NCBI GenBank assembly: GCA_003646995.1
Contig: QMLZ01000068.1
Coordinates: forward strand, 1-12,417
Source: Deltaproteobacteria bacterium
GTDB taxonomy: Bacteria > Desulfobacterota > DSM-4660 > Desulfatiglandales > Desulfatiglandaceae
Length of the DNA: 12,417 nt
Direction: 5' to 3'
The translations under genes were made by a program, and so were the position numbers. Under the pieces are notes generated by a model. The model was not told the DNA's origin. It saw only the letters and a list, made by a program, of their open reading frames with translations, and did no database searches. Positions 1 through 7,545 of the stretch are shown one piece after another. Position 1 is the stretch's first letter; the number at the start of each line of letters is the position of its first letter.

Positions 1-111
1 AGGCTACCGTATCAGAAAAAATGTAGAGTTACAAGATTCAGTTCTTTAGGGCTGGCCATCCTTGCAAAGAACAGTTGCTAGGTCTTTGGTCAAGTATGTT
101 TACTGAGGTGA

Positions 112-1932
112 TCAAAATTCTTCAAAATCGTTTGGAATCTGGGGGCTGGATTGGGATCGTCTGGTTTCCTCCCCCGTGAGGTGATTATGTGATTGATTGG
201 GCTTTGGAGTCTCAATAAGGTTCTCCGGCTCGGTCTTACCAGGGGAGGCGATAAGTTCACCCTTTGACTGCCCCACCAGCTTGGTTAGTTCCTGCACAAC
301 TGATTTCAACCGATAAACCTGGCCATTCAGTTGCTCCGAGGCGCTCGCAGACTCTTCTGCAGTCGCGGCATTTTGTTGCACCACCTTGTCCATCTCTGCG
401 ACGGCCTTGGCGATTTGTTCGATACCCTGAGCTTGTTCATTGGATGCTTCTGCTATGTCCGCCAAGAGCTGCGCCACCTTATTTGAGCTTTCGGCGACAT
501 TGTTAAAGGCATCATTTGCTTCTGTGACAAAATGAGACCCCTCTTTGATCTTCACAAGGTTTCCTTCAATAAGAGAAGCAGTATCCCTTGCGGCTTCTGC
601 TGCTCGCATGGCAAGACTCCGCACCTCGTCTGCCACGACGGCGAAACCTGCTCCTGCCTCTCCAGCCCGTGCCGCTTCTACCGCCGCGTTTAATGCCAGC
701 AGGTTGGTCTGGAAGGCGATCTCATCAATGGTCTTGATTATCTTTGATGTTTCTTCACTTGACTCTGCTATAACTCCCATGGCCTTGGTCAACTTTTCCA
801 TGGAGGCCGTAGCCTGCTCCACTATGTTGTTGGTCTGTCTCATTAGGTTGTTGGCCTCAGAAGAACTCTCTGCGTTTTGCTTGGTCATAGAAGACATCTC
901 TTCCAAGGAGGAAGAAGTCTCTTCCAGGGAAGCCGCTTGTTCCGAGGCACCCTCTGATAGTATTTGACTGCTGTCGGAAAGTTGCTCTGAAGCGACCGCT
1001 ACCTGTTCGGCCTCCTCTTTCAGTTTTTCTATTATCCTGTTGATTGGCCTTGAGATGGTTTTAAGTGAAAAAAGTAATGAAGCGCAGAGAACAAGAGCCA
1101 AAAGCGTTATACAGGTCCCTCCAATTACCCATAAGGTTTGAGTCATTTGAGCTCGGATTCTCTCCTTGGTAACAGCTACTAACTGTGCAAGCTTATCTTT
1201 TTGCTCGTTAAGGTTTTTTTCGAGCAAGGCCTTGCGGGCTTGCACTGCTTTTTCCAATTCATCCATGTAGACACCGGTTCCGATTATCCAATTCCACTTC
1301 TTGAACAACTTTACAAAGGACAGCTTTGGTTGCGGTTCCTCGGATCCTGGCTTAGGCCAATAGTATCGTACAAATCCTTCCCCCTTTTCTTTGCAAACTC
1401 TCACAAACTCCATGAACAGTTTTTTGCCCTTTGGATCTTTTACATTGGACAGGTCCTTTCCATTCAACCGGGGTTTACAGGGATGCATGACCATGACGGG
1501 TCTCATGTCGTTTATCCAGAAATATCCTTCTTGCTTTTTGCCATAACGCAAATGCCTGATGAGGTCGGCAGCCTTGTCTTTTGCGTCTTCTTCCATTGCC
1601 TTTTTCAAGGCTTCGTCGGTTTCCCCCCTTAGTCCTTCTGATTGTAATGACTGAAGATCCCCAATAAACTTTGTCAGACCGGTCAGTGCAGTCTGGACTT
1701 CCGACTTTATATACTGCTTTTTGGAGAGTATAAGGTCATTCCTATAAGCCTTGATTTGTTGCTTTTCACTTGCCTCCATGGCCCGGATCATACTAAGTCC
1801 CATGCTTTGAATCTGTTCCAGCGCTATCTTGCCCTGTACTTCCAATTTCCATATAGCAACAGCACCAGATACAGCAGAGGTGAAGAACAAAGAAATTCCC
1901 ACGAGAAGCATGACCTTTGTGTTTATTTTCAT
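112..1932 (-). CDS. Methyl-accepting chemotaxis protein with periplasmic single Cache domain
   Basis: Inner-membrane chemoreceptor that should bind a small ligand outside and control CheA/CheW inside. The 606-residue product has TM1 at about 7-28 and TM2 at about 267-290. Between them, about 55-230 looks like an sCache_2 domain, with YFWIND near 137-142 and WIIGTG near 215-220. A short HAMP-like stretch (SRPIN, 294-298) leads into the MCP coiled coil. The highly conserved signalling tip lies around 400-440 ([20 protein letters not shown]). A flexible tail of about 45 residues ends in DFEEF, matching the CheR-tethering pentapeptide pattern. The frame stays open up to 2124, but I chose 1932: GGGAGG (1941-1946) sits 8 nt before this ATG, the protein then begins directly before TM1, and a sigma-54 promoter places the transcript start downstream of 2124. 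The ligand is unknown; family members often sense small carboxylates. Family assignment is very secure. Confidence 0.96.
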   Translation of the reverse strand: MKINTKVMLLVGISLFFTSAVSGAVAIWKLEVQGKIALEQIQSMGLSMIRAMEASEKQQIKAYRNDLILSKKQYIKSEVQTALTGLTKFIGDLQSLQSEGLRGETDEALKKAMEEDAKDKAADLIRHLRYGKKQEGYFWINDMRPVMVMHPCKPRLNGKDLSNVKDPKGKKLFMEFVRVCKEKGEGFVRYYWPKPGSEEPQPKLSFVKLFKKWNWIIGTGVYMDELEKAVQARKALLEKNLNEQKDKLAQLVAVTKERIRAQMTQTLWVIGGTCITLLALVLCASLLFSLKTISRPINRIIEKLKEEAEQVAVASEQLSDSSQILSEGASEQAASLEETSSSLEEMSSMTKQNAESSSEANNLMRQTNNIVEQATASMEKLTKAMGVIAESSEETSKIIKTIDEIAFQTNLLALNAAVEAARAGEAGAGFAVVADEVRSLAMRAAEAARDTASLIEGNLVKIKEGSHFVTEANDAFNNVAESSNKVAQLLADIAEASNEQAQGIEQIAKAVAEMDKVVQQNAATAEESASASEQLNGQVYRLKSVVQELTKLVGQSKGELIASPGKTEPENLIETPKPNQSHNHLTGEETRRSQSSPQIPNDFEEF

Positions 1933-1969
1933 GGGCGTGCCCTCCCATTCATAGGACAAAATGTCATTA

Positions 1970-2017
1970 ATTTGCCGATTGCTGTCCCTAACTTTGACGT
2001 TTAGCCGTTTGGCAAAT
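1970..2017 (-). repeat. Inverted repeat in the leader of the chemoreceptor gene
   Basis: A perfect 7-bp inverted repeat pairs 1970-1976 (ATTTGCC on the plus strand) with 2011-2017 (GGCAAAT), enclosing 34 nt. The right arm also fits a small alternative hairpin at 2004-2013 (GCC GTTT GGC), so the two folds would be mutually exclusive. It lies in the predicted untranslated leader between the sigma-54 promoter and the start codon. I do not recognise a known riboswitch. A repeat this short can arise by chance. Confidence 0.25.
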
Positions 2018-2054
2018 ATAGAATTTCGTGATTCTTTCCTTGGGATAGGGGAAA

Positions 2055-2071
2055 AGCAATAAATATGCCAG
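2055..2071 (-). promoter_or_regulatory. Sigma-54 (RpoN) promoter of the chemoreceptor gene
   Basis: Read on the minus strand this is CTGGCATATTTATTGCT. It fits the RpoN consensus YTGGCAY-N5-TTGCW, with the invariant GG (2068-2069) and GC (2056-2057) separated by exactly 10 nt. The predicted transcript start is near 2045, giving a leader of about 110 nt to the ATG at 1932. RpoN control of motility and chemotaxis genes is well established in many Proteobacteria and Desulfobacterota. A bacterial enhancer-binding activator would be needed; no clear binding site for one was seen upstream. Confidence 0.7.
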
Positions 2072-2173
2072 TTTGTGTTGTGTGTGCGTAGTGGGTAATG
2101 GCCGTTTTGGGAAGACAGGATCAATGAAGAGCTGTTTGCTTGGAAGGTACAGTCAGGGCCAGTATAACTTGAT

Positions 2174-2258
2174 TGGTGCGAGAGAGGGGAGTCGAACCCC
2201 TACGGGTTGCCCCACTGGATCCTAAGTCCAGCGCGTCTACCAGTTCCGCCACTCTCGC
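2174..2258 (-). tRNA. tRNA-Leu, anticodon UAG
   Basis: Complete class II tRNA. The acceptor stem pairs GCGAGAG (2258-2252) with CTCTCGC (2184-2178). The anticodon stem CTGGA/TCCAG encloses the loop CTTAGGA, whose anticodon TAG is at 2222-2224. A long variable arm with stem GGG/CCC is present, as leucine tRNAs require. The T arm AGGGG-TTCGACT-CCCCT is intact. The discriminator A is at 2177 and the CCA end is encoded at 2176-2174. It should read CUA and, by wobble, other CUN codons. It lies on the same strand as radC and the chemoreceptor gene. Only weak promoter-like matches precede it, so co-transcription with radC is possible. No duplicated 3' segment suggesting an integrated element was noticed nearby. 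Confidence 0.97.
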
Positions 2259-2323
2259 ACGCAAAGCGCTAGGCCCATGGCTTTCAAATTCCAAAGATCC
2301 TTTTCATCTACGGGCAATAACTT

Positions 2324-2338
2324 AAGCCATTTTGGCTT
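2324..2338 (-). terminator. Small hairpin after radC, possible weak terminator
   Basis: AAGCCA-TTT-TGGCTT on the plus strand forms a 6-bp stem with a 3-nt loop, starting 7 nt past the radC stop codon. On the minus strand it is followed by AAGTTATTG rather than a proper U tract, so it is at best a weak intrinsic terminator. It could instead mark a processing point between radC and the tRNA. Confidence 0.25.
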
Positions 2339-2344
2339 CACATG

Positions 2345-3085
2345 TCAAGGGCTCAAAAGACCTTGGCCCCATCTCGTGAATTCGGTATCAAACCGTTTTA
2401 TGAGGCCTTTATCCGCATAGCTAAAATACCGCCCGTTTCCGATGATTATATGATCCAACACCTGCACCTGCAACAGCTTTGCCGCCCAGACCAATTCCCT
2501 TGTAATTCGGTCATCCTCTTTTGATGGATTTGGATCACCAGAGGGGTGGTTATGCACGAATACGAGAGCGGCCGCCTTTATCTCGAGGGCTGCGGAAAGG
2601 ATTTCCCTCGGATAAACAGCACTAGCTGTCAGAGTTCCATAAAACATGTCTCGGTCCTCGATGAGCTCGTTTTTTCTCGACAAAAAGAGGACCTTGAAAA
2701 TCTCGCGCTTGAGGTCTCTCATAGAGTGGAAAAGATAGTCAAAGATCTCTTGTGAGCTGTGGAAAAATGGCTTCCTCGCCGCCCTGTCTTTCAGGTAACG
2801 ATTAGCTATCTGGTGCACGAGTGTAAGGTAAAGGGCGTTTTTAGGGCCGATCCCCTTTATTTCCGTCAGCTTGTCGATGGGGGCGGAAAGAACGCCCGAT
2901 AGGCTTCCAAAGCGCCTTATTGCCTCCCTTGCTTGGGGTTTTAGGTCACCGCGGGGAGTGCCAAGGGTAAGGAGGAATTCCACTACCTCCTCGTCGCTGA
3001 ATCGGGCAAGGCCACCTTCAAGAAATTTTTCCCTAAGCCGTTGCCTGTGTCCTTTGCCTTTATTCAACCAGTAGTCCTTGTCCAT
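2345..3085 (-). CDS. radC: RadC family JAB/MPN+ (JAMM) domain protein
   Basis: Cytoplasmic RadC-family protein, 246 residues from the chosen start, the usual length. The N-terminal part carries a helix-hairpin-helix (KGIGPKNA, about 77-84) of the DNA-binding type. The C-terminal half is the JAMM metal site: H178-N-H180, S188 and D191 fit HxHx7Sx2D, within HNHPSGDPNPSKED. The family is named for DNA repair, but its biochemical role is unsettled; the JAMM fold suggests a zinc hydrolase. The frame opens at 3133, but the ATG at 3085 gives the start normal for relatives (MDKDYW followed by KGHRQRLREKF); neither start has a strong ribosome binding site. The gene stands alone, divergent from the PPDK-like gene. 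It shows no hallmark of a mobile-element RadC, such as a neighbouring anti-restriction gene. Confidence 0.93.
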   Translation of the reverse strand: MDKDYWLNKGKGHRQRLREKFLEGGLARFSDEEVVEFLLTLGTPRGDLKPQAREAIRRFGSLSGVLSAPIDKLTEIKGIGPKNALYLTLVHQIANRYLKDRAARKPFFHSSQEIFDYLFHSMRDLKREIFKVLFLSRKNELIEDRDMFYGTLTASAVYPREILSAALEIKAAALVFVHNHPSGDPNPSKEDDRITRELVWAAKLLQVQVLDHIIIGNGRYFSYADKGLIKRFDTEFTRWGQGLLSP

Positions 3086-3149
3086 ACGGCCTGTAGAAGA
3101 AAGAAAAGGGCTACACGAATGAGATTTAAGCATGCTTATTTGGGCACAG

Positions 3150-3179
3150 ATCTTAGCAGAGAGGGTGTAATATTATCAA
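3150..3179 (-). promoter_or_regulatory. Candidate sigma-70 promoter for radC
   Basis: On the minus strand TTGATA (3179-3174) and TAAGAT (3155-3150) are spaced by 18 nt. That is five of six and four of six consensus positions at an acceptable spacing. It would start transcription about 10 nt before the first possible radC ATG at 3133 and about 60 nt before the preferred ATG at 3085. Assigned by pattern only. Confidence 0.35.
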
Positions 3180-3221
3180 GAAAATAGAATCTGGTCTGGA
3201 GAGTGTGGACTAGGTGGGGTA

Positions 3222-3249
3222 TTGAAATTATCTAAAAAATGCTTAAACT
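3222..3249 (+). promoter_or_regulatory. Weak candidate promoter for the PPDK-like gene
   Basis: TTGAAA (3222-3227) and TAAACT (3244-3249), with 16 nt between them, lie in a markedly AT-rich patch (about 3220-3275). The match is mediocre. It would leave a leader of about 105 nt before the ATG at 3362, which has its own ribosome binding site (AGGGGAG, 3351-3357). It is the best plus-strand candidate I see in the divergent spacer. Confidence 0.22.
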
Positions 3250-3361
3250 TAAACAAAATTACTAATGGAAAGAATATGAGCTCCCGTGCTAGAATAACTC
3301 CGAATCGACCTCATTGAACCTCCGGAAATTAACCCTAGTTGGTCAGCCATAGGGGAGAACC

Positions 3362-6300
3362 ATGACGTCCAAGGCCCTGGAAGTCAACATTGCTTGCAGT
3401 AAAGTGGATGTAACTGTTGACAGCCGCTACCTTGTACTTGAAGAGGTCCTCCAAAAATACGAAGGAGCGCGCAAGGGCTTAAAGGGATTACTCGAAGAGA
3501 TATGTCACCCTTACAGAAATTGGAGTTATATTGTTAAAGAAACTAGGTCCTATGCACTGAACTACTTCCATATAACAAAAACCCATGAGAGAGCCCCCAG
3601 TGCCCTGGAGATCTACATAGATATCTTTTTCCAAGCCTTGGAGTCTTCCGCCAATGAAGATGTCCGAAAAAACGCTGTGGACAATTTATTGCTTTTTATA
3701 CAGAAGATCCTAAAGGATTCCGGGCCGGACCTTTACCGCTTTTTACCCGTTCTCCAGTCCGCATTCAATAAGATAGCATCCTATCCTCAGGATACCTTTG
3801 CGATTTTCGCTAGGAGCTTTTACCAGTTAAACAAGCTGGGTGCCATATTTGCCAAAACTGCTGGTGAGAACAGTGACTTTGGATCCATTAACAAGCTGCT
3901 CATTAAGTACTATGACTATACGTATACTTACTGGCTTACTCAGACTGATCCTATGGAATGGTTTGAGAGGGAGTCAGGCTTTGATTTAGCTGCGAATGGA
4001 CTTGGAAAGATTTTTGAACCAATTACGCATGCCCAGTTGAAAGACCATCTCGATGAGCTTGCAGAAATAAGAGCCAATTACGACATACACTCCCAAGAGG
4101 CCTTGGAGATGATGGTCTCTCTGCCGGGGTATGCCCAGATTGTCAAGGCATACAATAAAGTTCCCGGTGCTTTGGAAAAATCCCTTGTCAAGGACGGACA
4201 AGGAAGGCTGCTGAAGTTGATTTTTCTCCTGTACATCATGAATGTTGAAGGGTTGTCTTCAGTGCACGAGGATACGCTGAGAGAGATCAACAGAACCATG
4301 GGTCAGTTGATTGCGACCGAGGAACTTCCGGTCATCTATAAGTACCTTGAAAAGACCATCAATATCCTAAGAACAAGTTCGTCAAGGTTTCCGGCCACCG
4401 CTCTCAATTGTGTCAAGAATATGGGCGAGGCGGTTTACAAGACTGATGAGAGCGATTTGGTGGACCTCTTTATTGAATCGGTTGTATCTCTTGGTTTTCA
4501 GGCACCAAGAATACAAGGGGTTGGAGATGACTGGCAGGTTAAATCCAACCCGCATCACATACAAAACATCCGCACATGGATGGAATTGATTGAGCTCAAA
4601 CCAAAATGGTCAAAGAAGCTCCTTTCATCCCTAATTGTGTACCTTGCGCTTACCGGGGTCTTCATAAAGGACACGGATCTTTTCCCTAGGGATATCTCTA
4701 AGTTTCTTAATAGCGATTTCAGCCCAGTCTATAATCTAGCCAAGCAATTAATGAGGCTTTTTCCCACTTACTTCAATGACATAGGTGCAGAAGGCAAACT
4801 GAGGGACATATCTACCAGGATTGATGAGATTAGCCTGAGAAAGGATCCCCTTATCCACTTTCTTAGGAAGCAAAGCCATGTGGAGAGCAGCAACCAGATT
4901 GTTGGGTTGATGGAGGGAGTGTTTGAGTTTTGGAGGACCAAGAAAAAGGATTTTGTGACGCCCTACATACCACCTAATATTTTCGCTCAGGTGGAAGAAG
5001 AAGGGCTGTACATAGATGGTGTTCACACCCTTCTTAACAAGCTCTATCAGGTTGAGGGTATCAAATCAGTAGGTGATCTCCTATACGTGGATGAATCACG
5101 CCTTCGCAAGAGGTTAGGGGAGACTGCCGGGGTTTCTTCGGTAGACTATGATAGGCTGGAAATGGCGGTTACGCTTTATAAGCTCCTTTGCCAGAAGTAC
5201 CGGGTAATGTTTACAGAAATGGAAAGTTACTTGTCTCAACTCCAGGGAACAGGGCTTCCTGACCTGTCTGAATTACAGGATGCCCTGGCAGAGACATCCA
5301 AGCCTAAGAAACTCTTGCGGCTTCTACTTTATTTGGAGAAATTGAAACAGATCATTCTCGCGCCCAGAGGCTTCGAGGCTAGGGAGGATATATATCGAAA
5401 GAGACACTTTACCGTGGACATACCATCTATGTACGGAAGCTACCATGAACTAAAGTTTGATGCCCTGGGTTTGACATTCAGGATCGAGGCCTTGGTCAAT
5501 GTTCTATTTGAAGACATTGTTAATGAGCTGAACCTAGAATTTATAACCCGCGAAACCATTTCTCAAATCTATGAGTACTTGATATTGTTCGACCGGGCGC
5601 TGAGGCTGGACGGAATAGAATCGCTCGAAGTGGCAAGGCAACTGGATCTCCTGGCCCATTCTCTGAAAATAAGAGGCTTTTCATCTACCCAGTTTGTGGA
5701 TATTTTTAGGGGCTTTGCTCTCGCGGTGAACAATATTGTACATGACTACTTTAATAACATGCACCAAAATAACCTAATGAAAATAATTGCCCAGGTGCCC
5801 AAAGAAGACCTGCTCCCAAAGTACCGAAGCGGTGAGGATGAGGAGCCAGCCAGGTTTGCACACAGAGTCTCTGAGATTTTTCTAAGGGACAGGATAGCCT
5901 CATCCTTAGGGCTGCAGCAAATGGACGTTTTTATAGGGCGGATTTTGGGAACCCTCTATCAGCAGGCCGATCAACTTCCCAAGGCTAAGGTCCAGAAGCT
6001 CCTGAGTTATGACCCCAAGAAGGCGGTCACCCCGATATATCCTGTAAACGCAAATGTGGCTGATTTGATACACCTGGGAAATAAAGGGCTCAATCTTGTT
6101 AGGTTAAAAAGCTTCGGGTTGCCCGTGCCCCCTGGGTTTATAATCACAACAGAGGTGTTTAGGTGCCGCGAAGTGGTGGAAAGCTATCTTCCTGCTAGGA
6201 AAAACCTGGAGGAGCAGGTCGCGGCCCAGGTCAAGAAACTTGAAAAACTGACCGGAAAACAATTTGGCAACCCACACAGTCCTCTATTGCTTTCTGTTCG

Positions 6301-7543
6301 AAGTGGTTCCTCCATTTCTCAGCCTGGTATGATGAGTACGTTTCTAGATGTTGGTATCAACCGGGAAATCGTCAATGGCCTCGTAGAGCTTACCCAAAAC
6401 CCGTGGTTCGCGTGGGACACCTACAGGCGTTTTCTCCAGTCCTACGGCATGGCATTCGGCATTCAAAGGGACCTTTTTGATGCCATTATTTCGGATTTTA
6501 AAAACCGCCTCGGTCTTCCTCTCAAAAGAGAATTCTCGGGAGAGCAGATGAAGCAGGTCGCCCTTACCTATGAATCGCTGATTAGGGACCATGGCGTTGA
6601 GCTGGAGCTAGCTCCTTTCAGGCAACTGATGGTGGCTGTAAGCAAGGTGTTTGATTCTTGGAATGCATCCAAGGCTGTAACATACAGAAGAATCATGGGA
6701 ATATCTGACGATTGGGGTACAGCGGTTACGATACAGGCCATGGTCTTTGGTAATTACTCCCCGGAATCCGGTTCAGGGGTGTTTTTTACCCACAACCCTC
6801 GGTGGGCGGGTGATATGCTGATCCTGTGGGGGGATTTTACAGTTGGCAATCAAGGCGAGGATGTAGTTTCAGGACTGGTAAAGACCTTGCCTATCTCGGT
6901 AAAACAGGCCGAGGCCGAAAACCGCGACCCCAGCACCAGTCTTGAAGTAAAGTTTCCGGAGATATATCGGCACCTTAGGGAGTGGGCAAAGGAGCTTATC
7001 TACGAAAGACGGTGGAGCCCCCAAGAGATGGAGTTTACTTTTGAAGGGCCCACGGCCGAAAGTCTCTATTTTCTCCAGACCCGTGATATGGTCATGAGGG
7101 AAAGAAAGAAGGTCTATTCCTTTGATTTGGTCCAAGAGGGAAAGGTTGATTTCTTAGGACATGGCATTGGCGTGAGCGGGGGGGCCATGAGCGGGCGGGC
7201 CGTTTTCAGCCTTGATGAAATCAGGTACTGGAGGGAGAAAGAGCCCGATACTTACCTTATCCTTGTGAGGGGGGACACTGTGCCTGACGACATCAAGGAA
7301 ATCTATGAAGCCGATGGCCTGCTGACTGCCAGGGGTGGCTCAACAAGTCACGCTGCCATAGTTGCTCATCGCCTCGGAAAGACCTGTGTAGTAGGATGCG
7401 GGAACCTAATTTGTATGGAAAAGGAGCGGAGTTGCTCGCTTGGCGGCAGAATGGTGCGCTCCGGGGATTGGATTAGCATTGATGGCTCAGAAGGTAGCGT
7501 TTACCTTGGTATAATGAAGATAAAGGAAGTGGAGAGGAGTTGA
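3362..7543 (+). CDS. PPDK-like ATP-grasp/phosphohistidine protein with large unknown N-terminus, no pyruvate barrel
   Basis: Large cytoplasmic protein, 1393 residues. Residues from about 899 to 1242 form a PPDK-type nucleotide-binding (ATP-grasp) domain. Its motifs follow those of pyruvate phosphate dikinase rather than PEP synthase: SVRSGS with R980, QPGMMSTFLDVG, GTAVTIQAMVFGN (from 1119), QGEDVVSG (1164-1171), EMEF (1222-1225) and FLQTR (1237-1241). About 1290-1390 is the swivelling phosphohistidine domain, TARGGSTSHAAIVAH, with H1330 as the likely phosphorylated residue. The protein ends there, so the pyruvate/PEP-binding TIM barrel that follows in PPDK is absent. The first 890 or so residues are not recognised; they look mostly helical, partly HEAT-like, with a distinctive DIPSMYGSYHE at 686-696. 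In rifampin phosphotransferase a different domain likewise replaces the barrel, though in another order. ATP-driven His phosphorylation is expected; the acceptor is unknown. It is followed 2 nt later by a GAPDH gene. Confidence 0.9.
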   Translation: MTSKALEVNIACSKVDVTVDSRYLVLEEVLQKYEGARKGLKGLLEEICHPYRNWSYIVKETRSYALNYFHITKTHERAPSALEIYIDIFFQALESSANEDVRKNAVDNLLLFIQKILKDSGPDLYRFLPVLQSAFNKIASYPQDTFAIFARSFYQLNKLGAIFAKTAGENSDFGSINKLLIKYYDYTYTYWLTQTDPMEWFERESGFDLAANGLGKIFEPITHAQLKDHLDELAEIRANYDIHSQEALEMMVSLPGYAQIVKAYNKVPGALEKSLVKDGQGRLLKLIFLLYIMNVEGLSSVHEDTLREINRTMGQLIATEELPVIYKYLEKTINILRTSSSRFPATALNCVKNMGEAVYKTDESDLVDLFIESVVSLGFQAPRIQGVGDDWQVKSNPHHIQNIRTWMELIELKPKWSKKLLSSLIVYLALTGVFIKDTDLFPRDISKFLNSDFSPVYNLAKQLMRLFPTYFNDIGAEGKLRDISTRIDEISLRKDPLIHFLRKQSHVESSNQIVGLMEGVFEFWRTKKKDFVTPYIPPNIFAQVEEEGLYIDGVHTLLNKLYQVEGIKSVGDLLYVDESRLRKRLGETAGVSSVDYDRLEMAVTLYKLLCQKYRVMFTEMESYLSQLQGTGLPDLSELQDALAETSKPKKLLRLLLYLEKLKQIILAPRGFEAREDIYRKRHFTVDIPSMYGSYHELKFDALGLTFRIEALVNVLFEDIVNELNLEFITRETISQIYEYLILFDRALRLDGIESLEVARQLDLLAHSLKIRGFSSTQFVDIFRGFALAVNNIVHDYFNNMHQNNLMKIIAQVPKEDLLPKYRSGEDEEPARFAHRVSEIFLRDRIASSLGLQQMDVFIGRILGTLYQQADQLPKAKVQKLLSYDPKKAVTPIYPVNANVADLIHLGNKGLNLVRLKSFGLPVPPGFIITTEVFRCREVVESYLPARKNLEEQVAAQVKKLEKLTGKQFGNPHSPLLLSVRSGSSISQPGMMSTFLDVGINREIVNGLVELTQNPWFAWDTYRRFLQSYGMAFGIQRDLFDAIISDFKNRLGLPLKREFSGEQMKQVALTYESLIRDHGVELELAPFRQLMVAVSKVFDSWNASKAVTYRRIMGISDDWGTAVTIQAMVFGNYSPESGSGVFFTHNPRWAGDMLILWGDFTVGNQGEDVVSGLVKTLPISVKQAEAENRDPSTSLEVKFPEIYRHLREWAKELIYERRWSPQEMEFTFEGPTAESLYFLQTRDMVMRERKKVYSFDLVQEGKVDFLGHGIGVSGGAMSGRAVFSLDEIRYWREKEPDTYLILVRGDTVPDDIKEIYEADGLLTARGGSTSHAAIVAHRLGKTCVVGCGNLICMEKERSCSLGGRMVRSGDWISIDGSEGSVYLGIMKIKEVERS
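7535..7539 (+). promoter_or_regulatory. Ribosome binding site deciding the GAPDH start
   Basis: AGGAG at 7535-7539, inside the longer purine run GGAGAGGAG (7531-7539), lies 6 nt before the ATG at 7546. A TTG at 7540 is in the same frame but directly abuts the site, so it is unlikely to be used. The site lies within the last codons of the upstream gene, favouring coupled translation. Confidence 0.75.
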
Positions 7544-7545
7544 AA

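Noticed and set aside
52..66. Sigma-54-like TGGCCATCCTTGC on the plus strand
   Set aside because: GG and GC are 8 nt apart instead of 10, and no plus-strand gene follows.
65..88. Inverted repeat CAAAGA/TCTTTG after the chemoreceptor stop as a terminator
   Set aside because: Only 6 bp with a 12-nt loop and no adjacent U tract on the minus strand.
545..967. Open frame of 140 codons on the plus strand
   Set aside because: Antisense to the conserved signalling domain of the chemoreceptor; the low-complexity Ala/Ser product is what an antisense reading of that coiled coil gives.
1201..1632. Open frame of 143 codons on the plus strand
   Set aside because: Antisense to the Cache domain; no recognisable family and no supporting start signal.
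1971..1996. Sigma-28-like motif (CAAAGTTA and TCGGCAAA on the minus strand) before the chemoreceptor gene
   Set aside because: The -10 half matches poorly and the spacing is 10 rather than 11; the sigma-54 element is far better.
1933..2124. 64-residue N-terminal extension of the chemoreceptor frame starting at 2124
   Set aside because: It lies mostly upstream of the predicted sigma-54 transcript start, has no receptor-like content, and the ATG at 1932 has a good ribosome binding site directly before TM1.
2174..2344. tRNA-Leu as an integration site of a genomic island
   Set aside because: No integrase gene, no repeat of the tRNA 3' end and no compositional break seen in the window.
3086..3133. 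Longer radC start at 3133
   Set aside because: The extra 16 residues are atypical for RadC and there is no ribosome binding site; the ATG at 3085 matches the family's start.
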